A stretch of 64,000 nt of DNA from an uncultured Alphaproteobacteria bacterium (GCA_902524845.1 CABZEW010000004.1:19785-83784), one strand, 5' to 3'. Positions 22,447-33,240 are shown, counted from the first letter of the stretch. The notes: a model not told the origin generated them from the sequence alone. A program made the numbers and translations.

Positions 22447-23007
22447 ATGGAAGATAAAAACGATAACGAGAAAAGCAACAGGCGAGACTTTTTATATATT
22501 TCAACGGCCGCGGTGGGAGCGGTAACTGTTGGAGCTGCAGTGTGGCCTCTAGTGAACCAAATGAATCCCTCAGCTGACGTAGCGGCCTTATCATCGATAG
22601 AAGTGGATCTCAATGATTTGGAGCCAGGATCGCAATTAACAGTAAAGTGGTTAGGAAAACCAGTTTTCATCAGAAGACGAACAGATGAAGAGATTTCAGC
22701 TGCAAGAGAGGTGAAGTTGGAAGACTTGCCTGATAAGAAAGCACAAAATGCAAACCTTAAGGACGGAGATGCATCGGATAAATTCAGGACATTAGATGAA
22801 AAAGGTGAATGGCTCGTAATGATGGGAGTGTGTACGCATCTGGGATGCGTTCCACTTGGCGATGCGGGGGACTTTGGGGGATGGTTTTGTCCTTGTCATG
22901 GATCCCATTATGATACTGCTGGTAGAATTAGAAGAGGGCCAGCTCCGACGAATTTACCCGTTCCCGTTGCGTTTTTGTCTGACAACGGAATATTGAAACT
23001 AGGTTAA
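22447..23007 (+). CDS. petA: Ubiquinol-cytochrome c reductase Rieske iron-sulfur subunit
   Basis: PetA takes electrons from ubiquinol and passes them to cytochrome c1 in the bc1 complex. The 186 residues start with a twin-arginine-type signal anchor ([16 protein letters not shown], about 11-26) and end in the Rieske domain with CTHLGC (about 128) and CPCHGS (about 148), which hold the 2Fe-2S cluster. It is first of petA-petB-petC, 18 nt before petB. The palindrome at 22393 lies in its leader region. Confidence 0.96.
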   Translation: MEDKNDNEKSNRRDFLYISTAAVGAVTVGAAVWPLVNQMNPSADVAALSSIEVDLNDLEPGSQLTVKWLGKPVFIRRRTDEEISAAREVKLEDLPDKKAQNANLKDGDASDKFRTLDEKGEWLVMMGVCTHLGCVPLGDAGDFGGWFCPCHGSHYDTAGRIRRGPAPTNLPVPVAFLSDNGILKLG

Positions 23008-23025
23008 GATATAAAGGAAAGAAAT

Positions 23026-24399
23026 ATGGGCGGCATACCACACGATAAATATGAACCAAAAAAAGGATTTGAAACTTGGTTAGACAGAAGACTACCCATC
23101 GGAAGACTTGTTTATGACACATTGATGATCCCTACTCCAAAGAATTTAAATTGGATGTGGATTTGGGGTATAGTATTAACTTTTTGTCTTTTCCTTCAAA
23201 TAATTACCGGAATTATTCTAGTAATGCATTACACACCTCATGTAGATCATGCATTTGATAGTGTCGAACATATAATGCGTGATGTGAACGGAGGTTGGGC
23301 TATTAGATATATCCATGCAAATGGCGCTTCTTTGTTTTTTATCGCAGTATATATGCATATTTTTAGGGGTCTGTATTATGGATCCTACAAAGAGCCTCGC
23401 GAGATAACTTGGATAATAGGCATGTTAATTTATTTGGCAATGATGGCTACTGCCTTCATGGGCTATGTGCTTCCTTGGGGCCAAATGTCTTTCTGGGGGG
23501 CGACTGTCATAACAGGTCTTTTCGGAGCTGTTCCATTTGTGGGTGAATCTCTGCAAACTTGGTTGCTTGGAGGTCCGGCGGTAGATAATGCGACGCTTAC
23601 TCGATTTTTCAGCCTTCATTATTTGCTACCATTTGTTATATTAGGGTTAGTTGTAACACACATTTGGGCTTTTCATACCACTGGGAATAATAATCCAACA
23701 GGCGTAGAAGTTAGGCGTACTTCACAAGAAGATGCAGAAAAAGATACGCTGCCGTTTTTTCCTTATTTTGTTATCAAAGATCTCGTAGCGCTAGCGATCA
23801 TCTTGGCTATATTCGCCGCTATTGTAGGCTTTATTCCGAATTATCTGGGACACCCAGATAACTATATCGAAGCCGATCCTCTGGTAACACCTGCCCACAT
23901 TGTACCAGAATGGTATTTTTTACCGTTCTATGCAATTCTTCGTGCTTTCACCGCCGATGTATGGGTTGTTCAATTTGCCTCTTTTGTCTCAGGCGGAATA
24001 ATCGATGCGAAGTTTTTCGGTGTGCTTGCCATGTTTGGTGCTATTGCAGTAATGGCACTCGCGCCGTGGCTTGACACATCTTCGGTTCGTTCAGGAAGAT
24101 ACAGACCACAATTTAAGTGGTGGTTTGCTTTATTAGTTTTAGACTTTTTTGTTCTCACTTGGGTTGGAGCAAAACCGGCTGAACAGCCCTATTCCACAAT
24201 ATCACTTATCGGTTCTACATACTGGTTTGCCTACTTTTTAGTCATACTTCCACTGTTGGGAATAACTGAGACCCCAAATGAGACACCAAAAACAATCGAA
24301 GAAGATTGGAATAAAAAAGTTAGGGAAAGTGAAGTGAAGGAAAGCTCGTCCAAAGGAGGCGTGCCGTCTAACGGAGGAATATATGAACCTGCAGAGTAA
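23026..24399 (+). CDS. petB: Cytochrome b of the bc1 complex
   Basis: This is the membrane core of complex III, carrying two b haems and the Qo and Qi sites. The 457 residues have about eight to nine hydrophobic helices. Haem-ligand histidines occur in the paired segments [12 protein letters not shown]...[12 protein letters not shown] and [10 protein letters not shown]...VVTHIWAFH, and the Qo motif [13 protein letters not shown] is intact. The full-length fused form is alphaproteobacterial, not the split b6/IV type. Its end overlaps petC by 17 nt. Confidence 0.97.
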   Translation: MGGIPHDKYEPKKGFETWLDRRLPIGRLVYDTLMIPTPKNLNWMWIWGIVLTFCLFLQIITGIILVMHYTPHVDHAFDSVEHIMRDVNGGWAIRYIHANGASLFFIAVYMHIFRGLYYGSYKEPREITWIIGMLIYLAMMATAFMGYVLPWGQMSFWGATVITGLFGAVPFVGESLQTWLLGGPAVDNATLTRFFSLHYLLPFVILGLVVTHIWAFHTTGNNNPTGVEVRRTSQEDAEKDTLPFFPYFVIKDLVALAIILAIFAAIVGFIPNYLGHPDNYIEADPLVTPAHIVPEWYFLPFYAILRAFTADVWVVQFASFVSGGIIDAKFFGVLAMFGAIAVMALAPWLDTSSVRSGRYRPQFKWWFALLVLDFFVLTWVGAKPAEQPYSTISLIGSTYWFAYFLVILPLLGITETPNETPKTIEEDWNKKVRESEVKESSSKGGVPSNGGIYEPAE

Positions 24400-25141
24400 G
24401 ACTTTTTTGAAAGCTGCTATTTGCAATTTTGTTTTTATTATCCAGCTTATTTTTATAAATCAAGCGAATTCAGCTGGACCGGTCGGAAAGATCGACGATG
24501 TCGACTTTTCATTTGAGGGAGTTTTTGGAACATATGATAAAAAACAATTGCAACGTGGGCTACAAGTTTTTACCGAGGTGTGCGCTGGTTGTCATGGACT
24601 GAAACACGTAGCTTACCGTAACCTTGGTGATAAAGGAGGACCTGAGTTACCTCCAGAGCAGGTAAAAGCGTATGCCGCTCAGTTCGACGTCTATGACCCT
24701 GACATTGACGACGATAGAAGTGCAGTGCCGTCTGATTATTTCAGTGGATCTATGGTAGAAAATGCTCCCAATCTGAGCCTAATGGCGAAAGCTCGGGTGG
24801 GTGGTGCGGAATATATAGTGTCTCTTTTGAAAAGTTACAGCGAAGAGGAAAAGGAACAAGCAGGATCTGTCTTATATGGCAATAAGCTTTATCCAGGTGG
24901 ATGGATAGCTATGGCTCAACCTCTTTGGGGTGATGATGTAGAATATATGGATGGGACAGAGGCTACCCTGGAACAAGAGGCCGAAGATGTGGCGGCATTT
25001 TTGATGTGGGCAGCAGAACCGAAGTTAAACGTGAGAAAAGAAACAGGTTTCAGAGCAGTGTTGCTCCTACTACTTCTTTCTGTATTGCTTTACTTTACTA
25101 ATAAAAAGCTTTGGGCGCCATTTAAAAACAAAAAAGTATAA
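24383..25141 (+). CDS. petC: Cytochrome c1 of the bc1 complex
   Basis: PetC accepts electrons from the Rieske cluster and passes them to soluble cytochrome c. The 252 residues have a signal peptide (about 1-31), the haem-c site CAGCHGLKH (about 67-75), the Met-ligand region [17 protein letters not shown], and a single C-terminal membrane anchor (about 227-243) before KNKKV. The ATG at 24383 overlaps petB and follows a strong GGAGGAA site inside it, so translation is coupled. Confidence 0.95.
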   Translation: MNLQSKTFLKAAICNFVFIIQLIFINQANSAGPVGKIDDVDFSFEGVFGTYDKKQLQRGLQVFTEVCAGCHGLKHVAYRNLGDKGGPELPPEQVKAYAAQFDVYDPDIDDDRSAVPSDYFSGSMVENAPNLSLMAKARVGGAEYIVSLLKSYSEEEKEQAGSVLYGNKLYPGGWIAMAQPLWGDDVEYMDGTEATLEQEAEDVAAFLMWAAEPKLNVRKETGFRAVLLLLLLSVLLYFTNKKLWAPFKNKKV

Positions 25142-25220
25142 TTTAGTAGGTAGAAGCCCTTTTTCATTTATTATAGATGTACTGAAGGACATCCAGTCAT
25201 AAATAGAAAGAATGTTTTAA

Positions 25221-26321
25221 ATGTCGATTAATTCGTTTGGCCACTTGTTTAGAGTAACGACCTGGGGAGAAAGTCATGGGAACGCCATTGGTGCTACTGT
25301 TGACGGATGCCCTCCCGGAATAAAATTAAGTGAAACTGATATCCAACCTTGGTTAGATAGACGAAAGCCAGGCCTTAATAAATACACTACTCAGAGAAAG
25401 GAATTGGATAGAGTAAGGATACTTTCTGGAACATTTGAGGGATTAACAACAGGGACTCCAATTCAACTATTCATTGAAAATCAGGATCATAGATCAAAAG
25501 ATTATAGTGATATTGAAAATACTTTCAGGCCTGGGCACGCTGATCTTACATATCATCTTAAATATGGGATTAGGGACTATAGAGGAGGTGGCAGATCGTC
25601 TGCGAGAGAAACAGCATCAAGAGTAGCAGCAGGAGGGGTCGCTAGAAAAATTTTGGCAGATATAGCTCCAGATATACAGATTAATGGTTATCTGGTCCGC
25701 ATTGGCAAAATGGGAATTGATAGAAAAAATTTTTCTGCGGCTTCAATTCAAGAAAATGACTTTTGGTGTCCTGATAAGGCAATGGTCCCAAATTGGGAAA
25801 GATATGTAAAAGAATTAAGAAAGAACGGTAATTCTGCTGGCGCAACGGTCGAGATAATTGCCGAGGGCGTGCCGGCAGGACTAGGCGCACCTATATATGC
25901 GAAGATGGATGCGGATCTCGCTAGTAGTTTGATGTCTATAAATGCAGTTAAAGGTGTTGAAATAGGCATAGGCATGCAAGCTGCGGAGATCGAGGGAATA
26001 GAAAATGCTGATGAAATTTTTTTAGAGGAAGATAAAATATCTTTCACATCCAATAATGCAGGAGGAGTTTTAGGCGGGATAACCTCTGGTCAAGATATCA
26101 TAACAAGATTTGCCGTTAAACCGACATCATCAATCTTGAGCGAGAGAAAATCCATCTCTAAAATGGGATCAGCAACTATGGTTTCAACAAAGGGAAGGCA
26201 TGATCCTTGTGTAGGAATACGAGCCGTTCCAGTTGGAGAAGCTATGGTAGCGTGCGTTATTTTGGATCATTTTTTACTTCACAGGGGGCAGGTAGGACAA
26301 AGATCTGGAAAAATCGGTTAA
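25221..26321 (+). CDS. aroC: Chorismate synthase
   Basis: AroC makes chorismate from 5-enolpyruvylshikimate-3-phosphate, using reduced FMN. The 366 residues match the family end to end: [20 protein letters not shown] near the start, [14 protein letters not shown] (about 126-140) and [19 protein letters not shown] near the C terminus. It lies 79 nt after petC with its own weak ribosome site, and converges on the TlyA gene with a 4-nt gap. Confidence 0.96.
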   Translation: MSINSFGHLFRVTTWGESHGNAIGATVDGCPPGIKLSETDIQPWLDRRKPGLNKYTTQRKELDRVRILSGTFEGLTTGTPIQLFIENQDHRSKDYSDIENTFRPGHADLTYHLKYGIRDYRGGGRSSARETASRVAAGGVARKILADIAPDIQINGYLVRIGKMGIDRKNFSAASIQENDFWCPDKAMVPNWERYVKELRKNGNSAGATVEIIAEGVPAGLGAPIYAKMDADLASSLMSINAVKGVEIGIGMQAAEIEGIENADEIFLEEDKISFTSNNAGGVLGGITSGQDIITRFAVKPTSSILSERKSISKMGSATMVSTKGRHDPCVGIRAVPVGEAMVACVILDHFLLHRGQVGQRSGKIG

Positions 26322-26325
26322 ATGC

Positions 26326-27051
26326 TTATCGTCTTATAAGATGAATAAAAATTTCCTGGTTTCCTCTTTTTCCCTTTATACATGCCTCTTTGCTCTGAAC
26401 AAAATATAAACTTGAATAATCTAAAGTATTCAAAAAATTACTCAGCATTTTTTGTACGTCAGTTTCCTTCTTAACCAAGCCATTTTTTGAAATATTTTTT
26501 TTTCCTGCTTCGAATTGGGGTTTATATAACACGACAATATGTCCCCCTTTTTTTGCAGTTACTTCAATATCTTTAATTACTTTCTTTATTGAGATAAATG
26601 CAACATCTACAACAACCAAGTCAAAAAAATCTACAAATTTTGATGATATATCCCTAATGTCAGTTTGTTCTAGTATAGAAATACTAGGCACATTTCTCAG
26701 ACTCGCATGGAGCTGATTTGTTCCGACATCAACTGCTACAATTTTTGTTGCTCCCTCTTGTAACAAAACCTGGGTAAATCCTCCAGTGGACGATCCAACA
26801 TCCAAAGCAATTTTTTTCTCCACATCAATGTCAAAGCTTTTTAGTGCATCGAATAATTTTTTTCCACCCCGACTTACCCATTGTCGTTTTTTAACAATAG
26901 AAACTCTTGCTCCTTTTTGTATGTCTTTTGCAGGCTTATTGCAAATCTCTTGATTAAGTGAAACTGATCCTTCCTTTATTAGTTCCCGTGCCATGTTTCT
27001 TGACGCAGCCAAACCTAATTCCACAATATATTGATCCAGTCTCATTTTCAT
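26326..27051 (-). CDS. tlyA: TlyA-family S4-domain rRNA 2'-O-methyltransferase
   Basis: The 241-residue protein has an N-terminal S4 RNA-binding domain (MRLDQYIVELGLAASRNMARELI) and a FtsJ-like methyltransferase domain. Motif I is ALDVGSSTGGFTQVLL (about 84-99), followed by DVAFISIKKV and a catalytic lysine in YKPQFEAGK. TlyA enzymes methylate cytidines in 16S and 23S rRNA; some are annotated as haemolysins, a historic misnomer. Divergent from hemF. Confidence 0.88.
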   Translation of the reverse strand: MKMRLDQYIVELGLAASRNMARELIKEGSVSLNQEICNKPAKDIQKGARVSIVKKRQWVSRGGKKLFDALKSFDIDVEKKIALDVGSSTGGFTQVLLQEGATKIVAVDVGTNQLHASLRNVPSISILEQTDIRDISSKFVDFFDLVVVDVAFISIKKVIKDIEVTAKKGGHIVVLYKPQFEAGKKNISKNGLVKKETDVQKMLSNFLNTLDYSSLYFVQSKEACIKGKRGNQEIFIHLIRR

Positions 27052-27124
27052 TTATCTTAAAGAAATTCGTATGCTATCCTCAAAATAGCATTATCTTTTG
27101 AAGAATTAAGAAAATATTAGGAAA

Positions 27125-28018
27125 ATGATGGTAGGACAGCAGCAAAAAGATCAAGCAGAGAAATGGTTCAAGGATTTAAGGGATAGGATTTGTAAGGAAT
27201 TTGAAACATTAGAAACCGATCACTTAAAGTTATTTCCTATCAATGATATGGCTCCCAAGAGATTTGAAAAAAAAAGTAGCACAAGAGAAACTGGAGACAA
27301 AAGAGATGGCGGTGGTGGCGTCATGGCCACGCTTAAAGGTGGTCGAATATTTGAGAAGGTAGGTGTTAATGTATCCGCTGTGTATGGAGACCTAGCCCCA
27401 GAAGCACAAAAGAGTATTACAGCAAGAAAATCTATCCCAGAGTTAAAAGATGATCCAAGATTCTGGGCCTCTGGTATTAGCCTTGTAGCCCATATGAGAA
27501 ACCCACTCACGCCTGCAATACACTTGAACACCAGGATGTTTTGGACACCTCATGCATGGTGGTTTGGAGGAGGTACTGACTTAAATCCATCGATAGAAAA
27601 TGACGAAGACACTACTTTCTTTCATCAAACACTTAAGAAAAAATGTGATGACCATAATCAAAATTACTATGAAAAATTTAAGAGCTGGGCTGATGAATAT
27701 TTCTTTATTCCGCATAGAAAAGTTGCTAGAGGGGTAGGTGGAATATTCTTTGATGACCTATGCACAGGTAACTGGGAGAAAGATTTTTCTTTCACTAAGG
27801 ATGTTGGTGAAGCATTTCTCGAGGCTTATATACCCATAGTTAAAAAACATTATTCTAAAGACTGGACACCAGAGCATAAAAAAATTCAGGAACAAAAGAG
27901 AGGGCTTTATGCTGAATTTAACTTGGTTTATGACAGGGGTACTAAGTTTGGTTTGCAGACAGGGCACAATATAGATGCAGTATTAATGAGCTTACCTCCA
28001 ACTGCTGAGTGGTTTTAA
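27125..28018 (+). CDS. hemF: Oxygen-dependent coproporphyrinogen III oxidase
   Basis: HemF converts coproporphyrinogen III to protoporphyrinogen IX using O2. The 297 residues include the signature AIHLNTRMFWTPHAWWFGGGTDLNP (about 133-157), GGIFFDDL, and a closing RGTKFGLQTGHNIDAVLMSLPP. An alternative start is the next codon, also ATG. Its presence indicates aerobic haem synthesis. The end overlaps the convergent cca gene by 4 nt. Confidence 0.95.
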   Translation: MMVGQQQKDQAEKWFKDLRDRICKEFETLETDHLKLFPINDMAPKRFEKKSSTRETGDKRDGGGGVMATLKGGRIFEKVGVNVSAVYGDLAPEAQKSITARKSIPELKDDPRFWASGISLVAHMRNPLTPAIHLNTRMFWTPHAWWFGGGTDLNPSIENDEDTTFFHQTLKKKCDDHNQNYYEKFKSWADEYFFIPHRKVARGVGGIFFDDLCTGNWEKDFSFTKDVGEAFLEAYIPIVKKHYSKDWTPEHKKIQEQKRGLYAEFNLVYDRGTKFGLQTGHNIDAVLMSLPPTAEWF

Positions 28019-29175
28019 TTAATCAAACCTAATAATTTTCCTTTAGATGCCTTAAACCCAGATTTAATCCAGAAAGACTCCATTAATTTTATTTTTTCTT
28101 TTGTAATATTTAGATTTTTTGAAAAAGAATGAACGTCTGAAAATTTTATTGGAAAGACTTTGTTAGATGCTTTTTTAATTTTCTCAATATCTTTGGCCTT
28201 CACAGTAGATCTGTCTTTAATTGCTCTGATTACCAGAAGGTCTAGGCTAGGTTTTTCACCCACTTTGTACCCTAAGTAATCAGGGTTGTGATCGAAATTC
28301 ATTAAATCATTCAACAGGTTAAAATATTTTTTTTCTTTTTTAGACATCAGGGGAATTTGGGGGTGGATTTGGAGAGCTAGTACCCTTCTAACCAAACACG
28401 GGGTCAAATTATATCTACTCTCTAACTTTTCTAATTTTAGATTTGATACTTCGGAATAAGTTCCCAAAACTTTTTCATAGAGTTTCACTTTATCCATAAG
28501 CTTCAAAGCAAATGAAGGGAAAGCGGAAAGGAGTATTTTTCTAATCTCTGCAGCCACCCTTTCATTACTTAAGTCATTTATACGATCTATATGCTTTTCG
28601 ATAATCGGTAAATATTTTGGATTTATATTTTTGTATTTTAAACCTAAAACCGCGACAAAACGAAAAAACCTCAAGATTCTAAGGTGATCTTCAATTATTC
28701 TGGCTTCTGGATCACCAATAAATTTTAATTCTTTATTGTTTAAATCTTCTAAATTTCCTAGTGGATCAATTATCTCACCGTTGAAGGAGCAATAAAAAGC
28801 GTTAATTGTAAAATCGCGTCGCTTTGCATCCTCTTCAATATTTTCAATAAGCTCTACATCTGCTGTCCTACCAAAAGTTCGAATGTCTTTCCTAAATGAG
28901 GTAATTTGGAGGCTTCTTTTTTGAATGCTTACTGTTAGGCAGTTATACCTGATTGCTCTATCATCGCAATCTATTTTGTTTTTCTTAAAAATTTTTATCA
29001 ATTGGTCAACACTCAGCGCAGTTGTTAGATCAATGTCTATAAAATTTTTATGCTTGAGCAAAAAGTCTCTGACCGCTCCTCCAACGATGTAGCATTCCTT
29101 ACCAGAAGATCTGATTAGGCCCATTAGCTCTTTTATTTCCGAACCGAAAAGCTTCGCTATATTAATTTTTTCCAT
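28015..29175 (-). CDS. cca: CCA tRNA nucleotidyltransferase / poly(A) polymerase family
   Basis: This 386-residue class II nucleotidyltransferase has GGAVRDFLL (about 32-40), the metal-binding IDIDLTTA (about 46-53) and the ERRDFT-like segment RRDFTINAFYCSFNGEIIDP, then RILRFFRFVA. It adds or repairs the CCA end of tRNAs. It is the last gene of a likely hslO-NUDIX-cca run, 9 nt after the NUDIX gene. Confidence 0.9.
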   Translation of the reverse strand: MEKINIAKLFGSEIKELMGLIRSSGKECYIVGGAVRDFLLKHKNFIDIDLTTALSVDQLIKIFKKNKIDCDDRAIRYNCLTVSIQKRSLQITSFRKDIRTFGRTADVELIENIEEDAKRRDFTINAFYCSFNGEIIDPLGNLEDLNNKELKFIGDPEARIIEDHLRILRFFRFVAVLGLKYKNINPKYLPIIEKHIDRINDLSNERVAAEIRKILLSAFPSFALKLMDKVKLYEKVLGTYSEVSNLKLEKLESRYNLTPCLVRRVLALQIHPQIPLMSKKEKKYFNLLNDLMNFDHNPDYLGYKVGEKPSLDLLVIRAIKDRSTVKAKDIEKIKKASNKVFPIKFSDVHSFSKNLNITKEKIKLMESFWIKSGFKASKGKLLGLIN

Positions 29176-29184
29176 TTGAGGGTT

Positions 29185-29820
29185 CTACCTCGAAAATTTT
29201 TCTGAGAAATTGTAGAGAATTCGTGCTGTTGCTCCCCAAATATAGTATGGCCCATACGGAACAGCCAAATATGATCTTTTTTCTCCATTCCAAGTAACAG
29301 AGTGCTTCGAATAACTTTTCCCATTAAGCAAAAACTCAAGCGGCACTTTAAATACTTCAGACACTTCCGCTGCGCTATTTATCTGAATTTCATATCCATT
29401 TACAACTCCAATAAACGGATACACCCTGAAACCGGTCACTGTTTCATGTGAAGGTAAGGACCCCCATAAACATACATTTTTTGAACTTAAACCGATCTCC
29501 TCAAAGGCTTCTCTTAGAGCTGTTGCATAGAGGGTTTTATCTTCATCCTCAAACTTGCCTCCGGGAAAAGAAATTTGTCCAGAGTGCTTTTTCATATTCA
29601 TTGAGCGACGAGTAAGGATTACTTGCCACATGGAATCTTCATATTGTAAAGGGACAAGGACAGAAGCCGGGTGAAAGCTTATTTTTGTGCTACTTTGATT
29701 AAGGTCTAGGTCAAAAGTAGTATCCACTTTTCTCAAAAAATTATCATGATAGTCAGTGGGGTGAATAACACTTATTATTTTTTTACTCACCTCTTCTTTT
29801 TTTGAAAAATTAACCTTCAT
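29185..29820 (-). CDS. NUDIX hydrolase, CoA pyrophosphatase-like (NudL type)
   Basis: With the ATG at 29820 the protein has 211 residues and overlaps the end of hslO by 11 nt; a longer frame to 29979 would lie inside hslO and is not convincing. The Nudix box is GGKFEDEDKTLYATALREAFEEIGL (about 86-110). The preceding LTRRSMNMKKHSGQISFPGG matches the UPF0035 motif of CoA pyrophosphatases, so the likely reaction is hydrolysis of CoA or its derivatives. Confidence 0.85.
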   Translation of the reverse strand: MKVNFSKKEEVSKKIISVIHPTDYHDNFLRKVDTTFDLDLNQSSTKISFHPASVLVPLQYEDSMWQVILTRRSMNMKKHSGQISFPGGKFEDEDKTLYATALREAFEEIGLSSKNVCLWGSLPSHETVTGFRVYPFIGVVNGYEIQINSAAEVSEVFKVPLEFLLNGKSYSKHSVTWNGEKRSYLAVPYGPYYIWGATARILYNFSEKFSR

Positions 29821-30706
29821 GGTAATCAAGTATTTCTTGAAGAAAAAACTGAAATTTTTTACTACAGAACTGACAGTTTGCATCAATTTTTTTATGGTCA
29901 TCACACATTTGTTCCAACTGCTCTTTTGGATATTTAGCAAGAGTGTAAAGGAGTGTCTTTCGTTTGCAAGAGCATCCAAATTTTAGTTTGGTCTCTTTAA
30001 ATACAGTTAAGTTTCTGGTTTGAAAAATATTGTATAGAAACCTATATTGATCAAACTCTGCACTAGTTGAATAATATTTCGTTTGTTTAATTATTCTTTC
30101 CTTTAATGCGCCCCAGCTTTGAGCATCAATAAATTCATTACCATTATTTGCGGGTAATGCTTGTAACATAAATCCGGAAGCACTCCAGCTTTTTCCATTT
30201 TTTGCACTATGTTTTTTGGCAATGTTTATGTCAAAAAAAGTTTTAATTTGCTCTGATTGAAAAAAATAATTTTCGGCAGACTTACTTAAACTGCCTTCGA
30301 CAATCGGAGTGATGCCTTGATATGGCTCCATTTTTTTTCCTTGATCGATAGTAATTGCAAATAAGCCTGAAACGAGGTTAAAGTGCGTAGCATTTTTCTC
30401 GTAATCTGCGTATGCTCTTATGCATGCAGGCTTTCCTTCCTCATTTGGCGCATAATAATCTGTTGCTAGTAATTTGATAGATCCATTACCTCTTACCTGT
30501 AAAGACAGTCTCCATCTTATTTTAATCATCTCTCCTATTAATACAGTCAAGAGTAGTGCTTCAATTAAGAGTGTACAAACTTCATGAGGAAAATGATGAT
30601 TTTTTAAAGTATCAGTGGCAGATTTCTCTACGCGCGCAAAACGTCCTCTAAGGTTATTATCATCTATCTGAAAAGGTAAAATTGAATCTAGAAACTTATT
30701 TTCCAT
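29810..30706 (-). CDS. hslO: Redox-regulated chaperone Hsp33
   Basis: Hsp33 is a holdase activated by oxidation and heat. The 298 residues include the N-terminal substrate domain (RGRFARVEKSATDTLKNHHFP) and a C-terminal zinc domain. Cysteines are present as CSC (about 246-248) and CQFC (about 279-282), an alphaproteobacterial variant of the usual CXC...CXXC. An extra cysteine lies between. It heads the minus-strand run with NUDIX and cca. Confidence 0.9.
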   Translation of the reverse strand: MENKFLDSILPFQIDDNNLRGRFARVEKSATDTLKNHHFPHEVCTLLIEALLLTVLIGEMIKIRWRLSLQVRGNGSIKLLATDYYAPNEEGKPACIRAYADYEKNATHFNLVSGLFAITIDQGKKMEPYQGITPIVEGSLSKSAENYFFQSEQIKTFFDINIAKKHSAKNGKSWSASGFMLQALPANNGNEFIDAQSWGALKERIIKQTKYYSTSAEFDQYRFLYNIFQTRNLTVFKETKLKFGCSCKRKTLLYTLAKYPKEQLEQMCDDHKKIDANCQFCSKKFQFFLQEILDYHEG

Positions 30707-30785
30707 TACTTTCTTTTTTATTTTGGTGTTTATTGATTTTTATTTAATATTAAATGCGAAAACAACAACAATTCGGAAGAAGTCT

Positions 30786-31223
30786 GTGAAGTTATTCGGT
30801 GAAAGAATTAATTGCAAGATAAGATATCAGGAGAGAGTAGGCGCTTATGGGATCATTTTTCATAAGGATAAATTACTTTTAACAGAACAGATAAATTCGG
30901 AGGATAACATTGAGATTCAGTTACCTGGAGGAGGATGTAATAAGAATGAATCACTTATTCATGCCCTTTATCGAGAGGTTTTAGAAGAAACAGGTTGGGG
31001 CATTAAAGTGCTTAAAAAAGAGGGAGTATTCCAACGCTTTACGTTCATGCCCGAGTATAACATATGGGCCCATAAGGTTTGCCATATCTACAGATGTGCC
31101 GCAACAATGCAAAAAACGAAACAACTAGAGAAAAATCATCGTTTTATAGTAATGAATAAAAAAAAAGCTTTGAAAACGCTTGTGGATACAGGGTTTAAAT
31201 ATTTCACTGCAAACGTATATTGA
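30786..31223 (+). CDS. NUDIX hydrolase
   Basis: I chose the GTG at 30786, preceded by GGAAGAAG, giving 145 residues; a TTG at 30723 would add an unlikely 21-residue leader. The Nudix box runs GGGCNKNESLIHALYREVLEETGWGI (about 46-71). This resembles small ADP-sugar or nucleotide pyrophosphatases found beside hslO. The substrate cannot be assigned. It is divergent from hslO and converges on the lytic transglycosylase with one base between. Confidence 0.8.
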   Translation: MKLFGERINCKIRYQERVGAYGIIFHKDKLLLTEQINSEDNIEIQLPGGGCNKNESLIHALYREVLEETGWGIKVLKKEGVFQRFTFMPEYNIWAHKVCHIYRCAATMQKTKQLEKNHRFIVMNKKKALKTLVDTGFKYFTANVY

Positions 31224-31224
31224 T

Positions 31225-32418
31225 TCATTGAAGCTTGCTAAGAAGCTCGTTCGTTGGCCAACTGTCTGCTGATAGACCCAATTCTAGCTGGGCCAGTCTT
31301 ACAGCTTGTCTAGTCTTTGCACCTAAAATACCGTCTACTTTTCCAACATCGTAACCGATTGATTTAAGTAGATTTTGTAATTTTATCATCGACTCAATAT
31401 TTAAAATATCTGAGGGATTTTTATGTACATACTTTTTTGCCCCCTCAAGCCTTTTCGCTAAGTGAGCCGCTGTCACAGTATAGATGAAGCTATCGTTCCA
31501 TTTTAAATACACTTTATAGTTTTTAAAAGCCAAAAATGCAGGACCTTTTTTTCCCTGTGGTAATAAAAGCGTTGAATAGAGCCTTTCATCCATTCTCAAT
31601 TTCTCTTTTCTAAACTTTACCCCGACAGCTTTCCAATCTTTGAGAGATCTTTCCCTTCCAAATCCCGCTAGTTGCCAGTAAAAACCGTCAGGTAATATCA
31701 CTTCCTCCAACCAAGGAGCACCTTTAACCCAACCCATATGATTTATCAAATTAGCAGCTGTTAAAATGGCATCCTCGGGTGTTTCCTTTAGAGAAATCTG
31801 ACCGTCCTTATTACCATCAATACCAAATTCTAATATATCCTTTGGCAACATCTGGACTTGCCCAATTTCTCCTGCCCAAGCTCCTGTCGTTTTATAATCG
31901 ATATCACCACGGTCAATCAATTGCATCGCAGCAATGAACTCGGGTTGGAAAATCTCAGGTCTTCTACAATCAAATGCCAGAGAAGCAAGAGCGTTAAGTG
32001 TATTGAAATCTCCTTGAACAGCTCCAAAATCAGTTTCCATAGCCCAGAAGGCTGTAATTACTTCTTTTGGAACTCCATATAAGGCAAAAGCTTTATCAAA
32101 AACAGCTTGGTGCTTTTTGAATTTTTTCTTCCCGTTCACGAGCCTATAATCATTTATTGCTCTTTTGGAGAAATCAAGAAAGCTCAGTTTGAAACTTCCT
32201 TGTTTTCTATCTAGCTCAATAATCTTTGGATTAAATTTTGTCTGTCGAATGATCTTTCTTAGTACTTCACTACTTACACCAAGTTCAGTTGCATGCTCTT
32301 CTGCCACTTTCAAAAAGACACTAAAATTTCCTCCACAATTTGTAAAAGTTTTACCTAATACAATTGATGGAAAAACTAAAATAAGAAAGAAAACAAAGTT
32401 TTTAAAAAACAATTTCAT
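31225..32418 (-). CDS. Lytic murein transglycosylase, MltB type, with peptidoglycan-binding domain
   Basis: This periplasmic enzyme cleaves peptidoglycan glycans to 1,6-anhydro products. The ATG at 32418 gives 397 residues; a TTG three codons earlier is possible. Features are a signal peptide (about 1-22), an SLT_2 domain with the catalytic glutamate in WAMETDFGAVQG (about 139-150), GEIGQVQMLPKDILEFG, and a C-terminal PG_binding_1 domain (about 340-397: LLKSIGYDVGKVDGILGAKTR). It follows dapB on the minus strand. Confidence 0.9.
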   Translation of the reverse strand: MKLFFKNFVFFLILVFPSIVLGKTFTNCGGNFSVFLKVAEEHATELGVSSEVLRKIIRQTKFNPKIIELDRKQGSFKLSFLDFSKRAINDYRLVNGKKKFKKHQAVFDKAFALYGVPKEVITAFWAMETDFGAVQGDFNTLNALASLAFDCRRPEIFQPEFIAAMQLIDRGDIDYKTTGAWAGEIGQVQMLPKDILEFGIDGNKDGQISLKETPEDAILTAANLINHMGWVKGAPWLEEVILPDGFYWQLAGFGRERSLKDWKAVGVKFRKEKLRMDERLYSTLLLPQGKKGPAFLAFKNYKVYLKWNDSFIYTVTAAHLAKRLEGAKKYVHKNPSDILNIESMIKLQNLLKSIGYDVGKVDGILGAKTRQAVRLAQLELGLSADSWPTNELLSKLQ

Positions 32419-32427
32419 GCGGTTCAA

Positions 32428-33240
32428 CTAACTCAAGTTTAGAACATCTAGCATATCATAGAGTCCGGGCTTCTTTTCTTTTGACCACATAGCAGCTTTT
32501 AGTGCCCCGTTTACAAAAATATCCCTGGAAAACGCTTCATGCTTTATAGATATTCTTTCAGAGTCAGATGTAAAAGAGACTTCGTGCTCACCCACGACAC
32601 CACCACCTCGGAGAGAAGCAAACCCTATAGCACCTTCATCTCGACTTCCAAATCTGCCCTCACGTACGGTCCCTCTTAAATCTGACAGACTTTTTCCTTT
32701 GCCCTTAGCTGCTGCTTCACCCAGCATTAAGGCAGTTCCAGACGGAGCATCGATTTTATTTCTGTGGTGCATTTCCAAAATCTCTATATCAAAGTCTAGG
32801 TCTAGAGAAGATGAAATCTTTTCAACTAAACTGGTTAATATATTTATTCCTAAGCTCATATTTCCAGCCTTTACAACAACCACCTTTTCTGCATACCCAT
32901 TAATCTTACTTGCTTGCATTGAGTCAAAACCAGTTGTTCCAATTACATGAGCCGTGTTGGTTTGTGCACAAATTTTTAGACACTCTAATGAGGTATCCGG
33001 TGTACTAAAATCAATGACAGCATCAGCCGAGCTTAGAGCCACATTTAAATCATCAGTTACGATAACATTATTCTCTCTGCCTAGTAGCTTTTCCCCACAG
33101 TCTTGTCCTATCCAATTGTGCCCCTTTTGCTCGACAACATAGTGTAAATCCATAGCGGCGGATTTACTGACTGACTTTATTATTTGAGATCCCATCCGCC
33201 CTGATGCTCCTAAAACGCTTACCTTAAAATGATTTTTCAT
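32428..33240 (-). CDS. dapB: 4-hydroxy-tetrahydrodipicolinate reductase
   Basis: DapB reduces the cyclic product of DapA in lysine and diaminopimelate synthesis. I start it at the ATG at 33240, which has GAGGAA upstream on the minus strand; an upstream ATG at 33273 lacks this. The 270 residues show the nucleotide motif VLGASGRMG, IDFSTPD, GTTGFD and the signature EMHHRNKIDAPSGTA (about 156-170). It is 9 nt from the lytic transglycosylase. Confidence 0.95.
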   Translation of the reverse strand: MKNHFKVSVLGASGRMGSQIIKSVSKSAAMDLHYVVEQKGHNWIGQDCGEKLLGRENNVIVTDDLNVALSSADAVIDFSTPDTSLECLKICAQTNTAHVIGTTGFDSMQASKINGYAEKVVVVKAGNMSLGINILTSLVEKISSSLDLDFDIEILEMHHRNKIDAPSGTALMLGEAAAKGKGKSLSDLRGTVREGRFGSRDEGAIGFASLRGGGVVGEHEVSFTSDSERISIKHEAFSRDIFVNGALKAAMWSKEKKPGLYDMLDVLNLS